Positions 7,170-15,192 of a stretch of 26,910 nucleotides of DNA are shown here, in pieces. Position 1 is the first letter of the stretch. Each line of letters begins with the position of its first letter. The stretch lies in assembly GCA_032128395.1 (NCBI GenBank), contig JAQBGV010000017.1:1-26910 (forward strand), read 5' to 3'. The position numbers were made by a program, and so were the translations under genes. Source of the DNA: JAQBGV01 sp032128395 (GTDB lineage Bacteria; Planctomycetota; UBA8108; UBA1146). The notes under the pieces were generated by a model. The model saw only the letters and a program-made list of their open reading frames with translations. It was not told the origin of the DNA and ran no database searches.

Positions 7170-8467
7170 TGTCCCGCTCCTTCACCCGCGAGGTGATGCT
7201 GGCGGAAGCGCTCGAACTCATCCCAGAAGCTGGGAAACGACTTCACCACGCAGGCGGGATCCTCGATCTCGATCGGATCGAAGACCAGCCCGAGGATCGC
7301 GAACGCCATCGCCACCCGGTGATCGTCGTAGGTGTGGATCCTCGCGGCGCTCAGGTCGCCGCTCGGGTGGATCACGAGGAAGTCCGGTCCTTCTTCGACC
7401 TCGACCCCGAGTCGCCCGAGTTCCGCGGCCGCGGCGTGGATGCGGTCGCACTCCTTCACGCGCAGGTTTGCGATGTTCGTGATGCGGGTCGCCCCCTCCG
7501 CCTGCGACGCGACCACCGCGAGGGTGAGCACGACGTCCGGCATCACTTCCATATCGATGTCGATCCCGCGCAAGGGTCCCCCTGTGAGTTCGATCGATTG
7601 GTCATCCAGCCGGAGGGTACACCCCATCGACTCGAACGCTCTGGCGAGGCCGACGTCCCCCTGGGCGGAGTCGCGGCCGATCCCCTCGATGCGCACCGTG
7701 GTGCCGGTGATCGCCGCCGCGGCGAGGTAGTAGGACATGCCGCTGGCATCGACTTCGACCGGGATCGTCGCCGCGGTCGGGGGGGCGGGCTCAATTGTGT
7801 AGTCGCGCTCGCTCGTCGCCTCGATCCGAAGACCGCTGCCTCGCATCATGGCGACCGTCATCTCGACGTAGGGACGAGAGACGATGTTCCCCTCGACGTG
7901 CACGCGAATCGGCCCGGCGGGCTGTTGCGAAGCGTAGAGGAGGAGCGAACTGGTGAACTGGGAGGAGACGTCGCCGCGGATCGTCCAATCGGTCGTCTTC
8001 GGAGTCCCGCCCGTGATCCGTGCGGGGAGGCAGCCATCGGTCGCGACGCACTCGACCCCGATCCCGATCGCTCGGAGCGTATCGAGGATGTCGTCCATCG
8101 GACGTTCCTGGAGCCGTGCGTTCCCGGCGACGGTGCTCACCCCTTCGGCCGAAGCGGCGAAGGCGAGCAGGAAGCGGGCCGGGGTCCCCGCGCCGCCCAT
8201 GTCGAGCGGCTCGACCGGGGCGGTGATGGCGCCGTCTGAGCGCGTCACCCGAAAGCCACTGGGGGTGTCTTCGATCTCGACCCCGCCGTACGAGCCGAGG
8301 GCGCGGGCGAGCCGCACCGTGTCGTCGCTCTTCAGTGCGCCGAGCACCTCGGTGGTCCCGGGACGCATCGCGGCGATCACCAGGGCTCGGTTCGTGTACG
8401 ACTTCGATCCGGGAATTCTGGCGACGTAGGGTCTGGGACTGGTCCGGGTCAGGACCCAGTTCGCCAT
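7166..8467 (-). CDS. aroA: 3-phosphoshikimate 1-carboxyvinyltransferase (EPSP synthase)
   Basis: EPSP synthase transfers the enolpyruvyl group of PEP to shikimate-3-phosphate, releasing phosphate, in the aromatic amino acid pathway. Hallmarks in order are PGSKSYTNRAL (residues 19-29), GGAGTPARFL (91-100), RPMDDILDTL, SSQFTSSLLL, SRPYVEMT, MPDVVLTLAV, LRVKECDRI, TYDDHRVAMAFAI and KSFPSFW. At 433 residues it is full length. The PEP-site loop reads GGAGTPARF where GNAGTAxRP is usual, so the Asn and the downstream Pro are replaced. ATG 8467 overlaps the last base of the pstB stop (TGATG) and follows GGAAGGAAAA; the stop overlaps gpmI. Being embedded in a phosphate transport operon is unusual for aroA. 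MurA, the sister enzyme, is excluded by the shikimate-phosphate binding motifs. Confidence 0.95.
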   Translation of the reverse strand: MANWVLTRTSPRPYVARIPGSKSYTNRALVIAAMRPGTTEVLGALKSDDTVRLARALGSYGGVEIEDTPSGFRVTRSDGAITAPVEPLDMGGAGTPARFLLAFAASAEGVSTVAGNARLQERPMDDILDTLRAIGIGVECVATDGCLPARITGGTPKTTDWTIRGDVSSQFTSSLLLYASQQPAGPIRVHVEGNIVSRPYVEMTVAMMRGSGLRIEATSERDYTIEPAPPTAATIPVEVDASGMSYYLAAAAITGTTVRIEGIGRDSAQGDVGLARAFESMGCTLRLDDQSIELTGGPLRGIDIDMEVMPDVVLTLAVVASQAEGATRITNIANLRVKECDRIHAAAAELGRLGVEVEEGPDFLVIHPSGDLSAARIHTYDDHRVAMAFAILGLVFDPIEIEDPACVVKSFPSFWDEFERFRQHHLAGEGAGQ

Positions 8468-9369
8468 CAGCGCATTTTCCTTCCGGTGGACCCGCGGACG
8501 GGTTCGGAGCTCTCAGGTTCGCAGCCGTCCGGTTCGCAGCCACCGGAACCGCACGTTTCTCGCGGCACGTCGTAGGTCAACCCGGCGACGAGTTCCTCGC
8601 CGTGGACGAGCGCCGATGCTCCCTCCCGCGCAGCGCGGACGAACAGTCTCGTCTCCGGCTCCTTCGGGTTGTCGAGCACGTCCTGCGCAGGGCCCTCCTC
8701 GACGAGTCGGCACCCGGTCCGGTACGGCCAGAGGAAGTACACTGCATCCCCGATCCGCTGCACCAAACTCACGTCGTGGGTCACGACGACGACAAGGCGA
8801 TTCTGCGACAGGGTCGTGATCAGCTGTTCCACCCGAGCCGCCGCCAGCGGGTCGAGCCCGTTCGACGGTTCGTCGAGGAGGATCACCTCCGGCTCGAGGG
8901 CGATCGTGCGCGCGATCGACAGACGTTTCAACTGTCCTCCGGAGAGACACTCCGCCGGGGTCTCCCAGTGTTGCCGCTCGAGCCCGACCTCTTCGAGGGC
9001 CTTCTTCGCCCGGGCGTCGATCGCCGTTCGATCGAGTTTGGTCGTGCAGCGGAGAGCGAAGGTGACATTCGCGAAAGCGGTGCCGGGGAAGGGGACCGGG
9101 TGCTGCATCACGAGCCCCACTCGTTGGCGCAGGCGGTGCACCGGGAACCTCCGATCCCGGATCTCCTTGCCGCGGAGCAGGATCGTGCCCGACACGTGCA
9201 CGTCGGGGTCTTCGAGGTCTTCGCGGATCAGGCTCTTCAGCAGCGTGGTCTTCCCGCACCCCGAGGGGCCGAGGATCATCGCGGTGCCCTTCTCGGGAAG
9301 GATCAGGTCGAGCCCGTCGATGATCCGCGCGCCGCACGCGGTCACCGTCAGTTTGCGGAATTCGATCAT
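8467..9369 (-). CDS. pstB: Phosphate ABC transporter ATP-binding protein PstB with Cys-rich tail
   Basis: The ATPase of the high-affinity phosphate importer. Walker A is GPSGCGKT (34-41), the Q-loop is VMQHP, the signature is LSGGQ (142-146), Walker B is VILLDEP (162-168), and the switch histidine is in VVVTHDV. The family's usual TSALDP block reads SNGLDP. The frame is open upstream to 9816 through pstA, but ATG 9369 overlaps the pstA stop (ATGA) and starts at the family position. Beyond the ATPase core, the last 50 residues form an unusual tail containing a Cys-x4-Cys-x4-Cys pattern (273, 278, 283) between Gly/Glu/Pro-rich stretches. PstB proteins normally end at about 255 residues; this one has 300. 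It sits with pstA, pstC and pstS upstream and aroA downstream. Confidence 0.9.
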   Translation of the reverse strand: MIEFRKLTVTACGARIIDGLDLILPEKGTAMILGPSGCGKTTLLKSLIREDLEDPDVHVSGTILLRGKEIRDRRFPVHRLRQRVGLVMQHPVPFPGTAFANVTFALRCTTKLDRTAIDARAKKALEEVGLERQHWETPAECLSGGQLKRLSIARTIALEPEVILLDEPSNGLDPLAAARVEQLITTLSQNRLVVVVTHDVSLVQRIGDAVYFLWPYRTGCRLVEEGPAQDVLDNPKEPETRLFVRAAREGASALVHGEELVAGLTYDVPRETCGSGGCEPDGCEPESSEPVRGSTGRKMR

Positions 9370-10166
9370 GCGGCGGACTCCTTCTTCAGTCTCGCGAGGG
9401 CGACGTGGACAGCGATGCAGATCAAGAGTAACGCAAGCGATGTGGTGTATGCCATCGACTCTCCGCCCGGGACGTGCCGCGCCATGTGGTAGACGTGGAC
9501 TGCGAGGGTCGCTCCCGGGTCGCCGAGGCTCTCCGGGGTCCGCGTCGAAATGCCGGACGTGAGCATCAGCGCCGCGGTCTCGGCGGTGACGCGTCCGATC
9601 GCAAGAGTCACCCCCGCCGCGAGCGCGGGGCGCGCCGAGGGGACCACCTGCCGCCAGAAGGTCTGCCAGCGGGTGACGCCGAGGGCGAGGCTGTTCATGC
9701 GCAACCCCGCGGGGACCATCTCGAACCCGCCGATGAACGCCACGGTCATGATCGGCACGATGATCAGGGTCATCGTCAGACACCCCGAGAGCAAGGAGAA
9801 CCCGAGTCCGAGCCACTGGCTGAACAAGCTCCAGCCGACGAGACCGATCGCGACCGACGGCACGCTGACCATCACCTCGAAGGCTCCCATCACCCCGCGT
9901 GCGAGTCTGGAGTGGTGACGGAGGAGCTCGGTCTTGAGGACGGCGCCGCCGAGGGCGAGGGGGAGTGCGAAGAGGATCGAGCCGGCGAGGACGATCACGG
10001 TCGAGAGGATGATGGGGCCGAGTCCCCCCGCACGACCGCCGTCGCGGACCGCATCGGTCAGGGTGCCGATCGACAGCCCCGCAGCGCCCTCGACCACGAT
10101 GTCCGCTCCGATGAGGAGCAGCGTGAGGAAGACGAGGATCGCGGAGATGGTGCTCGCGGCCTTCAC
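9366..10166 (-). CDS. pstA: Phosphate ABC transporter permease PstA
   Basis: An inner-membrane permease of 266 residues with about six hydrophobic segments, beginning with ISAILVFLTLLLIGADIVV. The coupling-helix region in the cytoplasmic loop (MNSLALGVTRWQTFWRQVVPSARPAL, EAA-type motif) contacts PstB. The family's conserved region around SVPSVAIGLVGWSLF is also present. The start is GTG 10166, overlapping the pstC stop as GTGA. The stop overlaps the pstB ATG. It forms the translocation channel with PstC. The order pstS-pstC-pstA-pstB is the usual one, which supports PstA over other binding-protein-dependent permeases. Confidence 0.9.
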   Translation of the reverse strand: MKAASTISAILVFLTLLLIGADIVVEGAAGLSIGTLTDAVRDGGRAGGLGPIILSTVIVLAGSILFALPLALGGAVLKTELLRHHSRLARGVMGAFEVMVSVPSVAIGLVGWSLFSQWLGLGFSLLSGCLTMTLIIVPIMTVAFIGGFEMVPAGLRMNSLALGVTRWQTFWRQVVPSARPALAAGVTLAIGRVTAETAALMLTSGISTRTPESLGDPGATLAVHVYHMARHVPGGESMAYTTSLALLLICIAVHVALARLKKESAA

Positions 10167-11026
10167 GACGACACCTGCTTCGAAGCCATGCGCACCGCGA
10201 GGGTTGCTCCGATCGCGGCGAGCAGGACGACGGCGAGCGCGACCAGGTGGAGCGCCTCCCGGTGCGCGCCGGTGGCGTACTCGAATTCCTGCACCAAGGT
10301 CGTGGTCAGCGTGCGGACCGGGGCGGTGATTCCGTCGGGTATCGCCGCGACGTTGCCGCAGACCATCTCGACCGCGAGCGCTTCGCCGAGCGCGCGGGTG
10401 AGCGAGACCCCCGCGGCGGCGATCAGACGTGGGCGGGTGACGACCAGGGCCAAGCGCCCGATCATCTGTTCACGCCGAAGGCCGAGGGCCGCCCCCGATT
10501 CCATCGTCCCCTTCGGGATCTGTCGGAATGCGGCGAGGGTGAGCATCGCAAAGGTCGGGAGGATCATCATCGCGAGTACGACACCCGCGACGAGCAGACT
10601 GGGACCGAAGATCGGGACCATCCACACGGTGCCGAAGAGACCGAAGATCACCGACGGCAGTCCGCTCAGGACTCCGAGGGTCGATTCCCCCAGTCGCGTG
10701 ATGCTCGCCGGTGAATAGAAGCGGAAGAAAATCACCGATCCGAGCCCCACGGGGACCGCGATGAGCAATCCGAGGGCGGAGGTCGTGAGCGTGCCGAGGA
10801 CCAGAGGGACGAGCCCGAAGATCTCCTCGCCCGGGTACCACTCGGTGGAGAAGAGGGTCGGGAGGTGGGTCCGATCGAGAACACCGCTGCCGGTGACGAG
10901 CAAATAGATGAGAACTCCCGGGATCATCGCGATGGCGAGGACCCCTAGGGCACCCAACGCGATCCAGCCGATTCTGGATTCGCCGGTGCGCTCTTCCGCG
11001 ACGTATTCGATCGTGGGGGTCGCCAC
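10163..11026 (-). CDS. pstC: Phosphate ABC transporter permease PstC
   Basis: A 287-residue permease with an N-terminal transmembrane helix (WIALGALGVLAIAMIPGVLIYLL), the extracytoplasmic segment LFSTEWYPGEEIFGLVPLVLGTL typical of PstC, and the block LSGLPSVIFGLFG. The cytoplasmic coupling motif AALGLRREQMIGRLALVVTRPRL is followed by ALGEALAVEMVCGN, another PstC hallmark. The GTG start at 11026 has AGGGGG about 8 bases upstream and lies 12 bp after the pstS stop. It overlaps pstA at its 3' end. With PstA it builds the membrane channel for phosphate. Confidence 0.92.
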   Translation of the reverse strand: MATPTIEYVAEERTGESRIGWIALGALGVLAIAMIPGVLIYLLVTGSGVLDRTHLPTLFSTEWYPGEEIFGLVPLVLGTLTTSALGLLIAVPVGLGSVIFFRFYSPASITRLGESTLGVLSGLPSVIFGLFGTVWMVPIFGPSLLVAGVVLAMMILPTFAMLTLAAFRQIPKGTMESGAALGLRREQMIGRLALVVTRPRLIAAAGVSLTRALGEALAVEMVCGNVAAIPDGITAPVRTLTTTLVQEFEYATGAHREALHLVALAVVLLAAIGATLAVRMASKQVSS

Positions 11027-11038
11027 TTCGGTGACCCC

Positions 11039-11875
11039 CTACGGGGCGTTCGCGACGGGGATGAACCTCAGGCTCGAGATCACCTCCCGGCCTTCGGGCC
11101 CCTGGAGATGGTCGAGCAGCTGTCGATCGCGTTCATCGAGCTCTTTCGAGAAGAGCACGTAGAGGCTCCGCCGAATCGGATAGCTGCCGTCTCCGACGCT
11201 CTCGAGGCTGGGGGTCACTCCGTCGAGGGAGAGGAGCCGAATCGAGACCCCGCGCGAGATCGCGTGCAGCGCTTCCCCGATGCTGACGTAGCCGATCGCG
11301 TTGCGGTCGGAGGAGACCAGGCGCACCCCCTGGGCGTTGTCCCCGATCACCGCGTCCGCCTTGATCCGTCGGTTCTCGAGACCGAAGTGCTCGAGGAAGA
11401 CTTCGAGGGTCGCGCGCCCCTCCGCCTTGTTCACGACGACGACTTTTCCCCGGTGCGGGCCGACCGCGTTCCAGTCGCGGATCTCCTTCGTGAACAGCCC
11501 CCGGACCTGCGCGGCGGTGAGCTGCTCGGTCGGGTTGTCGGCGTGCGCGATCAGGGCGATCCCGTCGTAGGCGATCGTGATGACCGTCAGACCCTCCGCC
11601 TCGTCCGGCTTCAGGGTCCGGGACGACATCCCCGCGTCGTTCCGCCCCGTCGACGTGTCCACGATCCCCCGGGTGCTCCCCCCGGTCTGGACGTCGATGC
11701 GGAACGTGGGATCGGTCGCTTCGATCTGCTCGGAGACCTCCTGGACGATCGGTGCGACGGTGCTCGAGCCGGTGACCAGGTAGCGGGTGGTCTCCGGGCT
11801 CGAATCAGAAGTGCATCCGCAGACAGAGAGAGCGATGTGGGACGCCAGAAGGGAACGAAAGAGAACCAGGCACAT
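11039..11875 (-). CDS. pstS: Phosphate-binding protein PstS family, probable lipoprotein
   Basis: The phosphate-binding subunit, 278 residues, presents phosphate to PstCA outside the cytoplasmic membrane. It begins with a hydrophobic signal MCLVLFRSLLASHIALSV followed by CGCTSDSS, so lipid attachment at a Cys near residue 19 or 21 is likely. Phosphate-binding motifs are visible: TGSSTVAPIVQEV, GGSTRGI, NDAGMSSR and IAYDGIALIAHADNP, then FTKEIRDWNAVG and NAIGYVSIGEA. ATG 11875 is chosen over TTG 11950 because it starts directly at the signal peptide and has GGGAG about 8 bases upstream. The protein is shorter than E. coli PstS and resembles the PBP-like group, which can also be phosphate-sensing. 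It lies 12 bp before pstC. Confidence 0.88.
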   Translation of the reverse strand: MCLVLFRSLLASHIALSVCGCTSDSSPETTRYLVTGSSTVAPIVQEVSEQIEATDPTFRIDVQTGGSTRGIVDTSTGRNDAGMSSRTLKPDEAEGLTVITIAYDGIALIAHADNPTEQLTAAQVRGLFTKEIRDWNAVGPHRGKVVVVNKAEGRATLEVFLEHFGLENRRIKADAVIGDNAQGVRLVSSDRNAIGYVSIGEALHAISRGVSIRLLSLDGVTPSLESVGDGSYPIRRSLYVLFSKELDERDRQLLDHLQGPEGREVISSLRFIPVANAP

Positions 11876-12022
11876 CGTCGAACTCCCGGTCGTGGCCTTG
11901 GGGGGGCCTCGCACTCGAGCGCGAGCGTCGAGGACGCCGCGAGAAGGCAAACGTCATGCCTACAAAGATTTTGAACATTCCACCCGTTTACGAAGCCAAA
12001 GTGGAAACAATTACGTGTGGGC

Positions 12023-12038
12023 TGGCCAAATTTGGCCA
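12023..12038. promoter_or_regulatory. Perfect 16-bp palindrome upstream of pstS
   Basis: TGGCCAAATTTGGCCA is a perfect palindrome 148 bp upstream of the pstS ATG and 40 bp after the stop of the preceding gene, in a locally AT-richer stretch (about 11955-12038). It may be an operator for the pst-aroA-gpmI unit. It does not resemble the E. coli Pho box of direct 7-mer repeats, and no phoB or phoR gene is in the window. A hairpin ending the upstream gene is the alternative, although no run of T follows. Confidence 0.4.
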
Positions 12039-12077
12039 CTCACCTCCTGGGGTGGCCGCCGGCGGCAGGTGTGCAAA

Positions 12078-13859
12078 CTACTCGAGGACGGTGGGGAGGA
12101 GGTACGCGATCGCGATCGCGTCCGGGGAGGACTGGTAGTTCGGGCGCAGGAGGTCCCGGTCGAACACCTGGTGAGCGAACGATCCTTCGGCTTCCTTCGC
12201 CTCGTCCATCAGCGGCTTCCCGACATCCCTCCAGAAGAACTTCCGGTGGTAGAGCCGCTTCCCCCCGGACGGTCGCCAACGCTCGGACCCTTCCTCGACG
12301 AACTTCCGCTTCGTCTTCGACAACGCCAGCGGTGGGTACTGCGCCGCGGCTTTCTGATCGAGCTGGTTCTCGTACGGAACCCCCGCCCAGTCCGGCGCGA
12401 AGCGACCCGTCACGCGGCTATGGAACGGCCGCGAAGGAATCTCCTCGGGGGGGAAGGCGTACGCCGCGCGGATGAAATCTGGATTGAGGAACGGCGTGAA
12501 GACCAGATCGACCGCCCCGTTGATCGCCCCCGCCGCCCAACGCCGGGTGTACTCGTGCAGGAAGAGGAAGTGCAGTTTGTGCAGTCCCTCGAGATCGTAT
12601 CGATCGGCGACTCGAATCGACTCGAGGATGCGCTCGCGCACCGGGCCCCGGAGATCGTTCCGGAGCGCGATCGGCATGCCGCCGAGGAAGTGCTCGAGAA
12701 GGGCCGGCTCCCACTCGGACTCGGCCAGCGGGTCGGCGCCGATCGCCACGGCGAAGTCTGCCTTGCCGATCCCCGCGTGCGATCCCATCACGTTGACCCC
12801 GCTGCGCGAGAATCCGCGCCGCACTTGGAAGGTCAGGTGCTTCTTGAGATCGATCCCCCCGCCCTGCCAGAGGAGGGCTCGTGTGAGGCTCCCCCGCACC
12901 CCCCCGAGGGTCGGGGGAGGCATTCCACCGTGGGGTTTGATGCGGAGCTCCAGGTTCGCGATGCGAGCGAGTTCGCTCGCCAGCCGCACGTCCACCCGTT
13001 CTATGGACCCGCGGACTCGCAGGCTCATGTCCGCCCCACGCTCGCGCAGGATCGAGACGATCGCCCGGCTGTCCCAACCGCCGGAGAGACCGACACTCGG
13101 CCGCTCCCACTGGTCGATCGCGTCGTCGCACATCTCAACGAGCGAGGCGCAGCCGAGCTCGAGCGCCTCCTCACGATTCATCGGATCGGGGTGCACCCAC
13201 TCGTGGAGCACATCGTGCTCTTCTCGACTCACGCCGCCCGGGCCGATGCAGAGATGGGTGCCGCCGCGCACGGTCTCGGTCCGCTGGAATCCCGTACTCG
13301 AGAGTGGGAACCACCCGAGGGTGAAGCGGGTCGCCCAATCCTCGGGGACCGGCTCGAGGTCGATGCCGAGGGCGGTCAGAGCGGTGACGCGATTGGTGAT
13401 CACCCACAGGTCGTCGTCCTCGTATTCGAAGAGTTGCGCGTGCCCCAGCCCGTCGTTCACGAGGTGGACCGTCCGGGTCTGGCGGTTCTCCCAGAGGAGA
13501 GCGGCGGGGGGCGCGAGTTCTCGAACGATCGCGCGGTGGTTTGTCTCGAGCTCTGCGGCGAGGGTGAGCAGACGTGTTTCCTTGGTCGAGACGATGCCGT
13601 TCTTCGTGAGGGCGCTCCGGGCGTTGACGGCGGGATCGATCGCCATCACCCAGCGCAGTTTGTCCTCCTGTTCGACCGGGGAGCGCCAGCCGTCGATCGG
13701 AATGTCGAGCACAGCGAGCCGAGCCCCGGGGAGATCGCGAGTCATCACGGTGGGGGGCTCGTCGAAGAGGGGGGAGAAACGCGACAGCAGCCGCGGTCCG
13801 ATGCCCTCGAGCTCGGGGCCCGGGCCCTTCTTCGATCGCCAGAGCAGGAAGACCTTCAT
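12078..13859 (-). CDS. Asparagine-synthetase-like ATP-pyrophosphatase without N-terminal Cys
   Basis: The C-terminal half contains the PP-loop SVGLSGGWDSR (Ser259-Arg265 in the core), typical of asparagine synthetase B, beta-lactam synthetase and lasso-peptide cyclase homologues, which adenylate a carboxylate and then form an amide. The N-terminal half resembles the glutaminase (Ntn) domain in blocks such as LLWENRQTRTVHLVNDGLGHAQLFEY, but it begins MKVFLLW and so lacks the catalytic Cys2. Glutamine hydrolysis is therefore unlikely, and ammonia or an internal amine would be the nucleophile. The distal Lys-rich segment near the end may hold the catalytic lysine region. ATG 13859 (593 residues) is preferred over ATG 13898 because AAAGAG precedes it; 13 extra residues are possible. 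The substrate is unknown. It lies between mnmA and pstS, same strand. Confidence 0.72.
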   Translation of the reverse strand: MKVFLLWRSKKGPGPELEGIGPRLLSRFSPLFDEPPTVMTRDLPGARLAVLDIPIDGWRSPVEQEDKLRWVMAIDPAVNARSALTKNGIVSTKETRLLTLAAELETNHRAIVRELAPPAALLWENRQTRTVHLVNDGLGHAQLFEYEDDDLWVITNRVTALTALGIDLEPVPEDWATRFTLGWFPLSSTGFQRTETVRGGTHLCIGPGGVSREEHDVLHEWVHPDPMNREEALELGCASLVEMCDDAIDQWERPSVGLSGGWDSRAIVSILRERGADMSLRVRGSIERVDVRLASELARIANLELRIKPHGGMPPPTLGGVRGSLTRALLWQGGGIDLKKHLTFQVRRGFSRSGVNVMGSHAGIGKADFAVAIGADPLAESEWEPALLEHFLGGMPIALRNDLRGPVRERILESIRVADRYDLEGLHKLHFLFLHEYTRRWAAGAINGAVDLVFTPFLNPDFIRAAYAFPPEEIPSRPFHSRVTGRFAPDWAGVPYENQLDQKAAAQYPPLALSKTKRKFVEEGSERWRPSGGKRLYHRKFFWRDVGKPLMDEAKEAEGSFAHQVFDRDLLRPNYQSSPDAIAIAYLLPTVLE

Positions 13860-13984
13860 CGGCGCAGCTCTTTCGTGGAGTTCTGGTGCCATCCCCATCG
13901 ATGCCGCACGGTCTGAGCAACGGTTGTGCCCAGTGAGTGGATCAGAGTCCGACTAGAGGGCGTGGCCGAGACGGAAGCTGTCTC

Positions 13985-15082
13985 TCATCCGCGGAAATCT
14001 CCAGCCCCGGGCGCCGGCGGCTCGATCCAACCCCCCGCGATCACGCGGTCTCCGTCGTAGAACGCGGCCACTTGCCCCGCCGCGATGGCGAATCGAGGCT
14101 CGTGGAGCTTCACGTCGAGTCGCCCCTCGGCCCCCTCGGTCACGGTGCACGCGGTCGGCCGGCTACGATGGCGGATCTGCACGGAACACTCGAGAGGGAG
14201 TGGCAGTGGTTCGGGGACGAGCCAATTGACCTCCGCCACGCGAAAGCGATCGCGCTCGAGGGAACTCCGCGGGCCGATCACCACCCGATTCGCGTCGCGT
14301 TCCGTCTTCACGACGTACCGGGGCTCTCCGGCGGCGACCCCGAGTCCGCGCCGTTGCCCGACGGTGTACGCCGCGTAGCCCTCGTGGGTGCCGATCCGTC
14401 TCCCCACCTCGTCGACGATCTCTCCCGGCTGCAGACTCTCCGGTGCGCGTTTCGCGAGCACGAGTCGGTAGTCGTCGTTCGGGACGAAGCAGATCTCCTG
14501 ACTCTCGCCCTTCTCTGCGACCGGCAGGTCCGCGGCGGCGGCGATCCTCCGCACCTCGCTCTTCTCCAACTCACCGACCGGGAAGAGACACTCCTCGAGC
14601 ACCGGGTAGGGGACGGTGGCGAGGAAGTACGACTGGTCCTTGTCCTCATCGAGCCCCCGGACGAGCCGTGCCTCGCCCCCCGGGTCCCGGCCGACCTGTG
14701 CGTAGTGACCGGTCGCCACGTGCTTCGCTCCGAGGTCGCGGGCGAGCTCGTGGAACGTGTCGAACTTGATCCATTGGTTGCAGCGAGCGCAGGGATTCGG
14801 AGTGCGCCCATCGCGGTACTCGTCGACGAAGTAGTCGATGACCCGCTTGAAGCTCTCCGAGTAGTTGAACGAGTAGAACGGGATCCCCAGCCGATCGGCG
14901 ACCCGTCGGGCGTCGATCGCGTCCTCGACGGTGCAGCACGCCTTCGAGTTGGCGGCCGCTCCTCCCCCCTCCCCGAGGCGGAGAAAGGCGCCGATGACGT
15001 CGTATCCCTGCTCCTTGAGGAGGTGTGCCGCGACGCTCGAATCGACGCCGCCGCTCATCGCCACCAGCACCCGATCTCCCAT
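13985..15082 (-). CDS. mnmA: tRNA-specific 2-thiouridylase MnmA
   Basis: MnmA adenylates U34 of tRNA-Lys, -Glu and -Gln and inserts sulfur to make 2-thiouridine. The PP-loop SGGVDSS (residues 10-16) is at the N-terminus. The first active cysteine is in the CNQWIKF block (Cys101), preceded by TPNPC, and the second is in ESQEICFV (Cys198). Other family blocks are ATGHYAQV, DKDQSYFL and the C-terminal GGWIEPP. At 365 residues it is full length. The insertion GEGGGAAANSKACC at residues 38-50 belongs to the long-loop region around the tRNA-binding site. It starts at ATG 15082 and is divergent from the acyl-CoA dehydrogenase gene with 110 bp between starts. A promoter serving both is expected there, but I cannot define its hexamers. 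Confidence 0.95.
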   Translation of the reverse strand: MGDRVLVAMSGGVDSSVAAHLLKEQGYDVIGAFLRLGEGGGAAANSKACCTVEDAIDARRVADRLGIPFYSFNYSESFKRVIDYFVDEYRDGRTPNPCARCNQWIKFDTFHELARDLGAKHVATGHYAQVGRDPGGEARLVRGLDEDKDQSYFLATVPYPVLEECLFPVGELEKSEVRRIAAAADLPVAEKGESQEICFVPNDDYRLVLAKRAPESLQPGEIVDEVGRRIGTHEGYAAYTVGQRRGLGVAAGEPRYVVKTERDANRVVIGPRSSLERDRFRVAEVNWLVPEPLPLPLECSVQIRHRSRPTACTVTEGAEGRLDVKLHEPRFAIAAGQVAAFYDGDRVIAGGWIEPPAPGAGDFRG

Positions 15083-15192
15083 GACCGACCTCTCGCCCCT
15101 CGCGTTCGCTTCACCCGCTGCGGACCGTCCCGTACGATCTCGGTCGCCGAGAACACATGTGCCCGGCCTGCCGGGAAGACGGGAGCCGCGCG

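Noticed and set aside
11787..13916. Open frame of 709 codons antisense to the asparagine-synthetase-like gene
   Set aside because: No ribosome site, no domain, and it runs through the pstS upstream region and palindrome; composition is that of a shadow frame.
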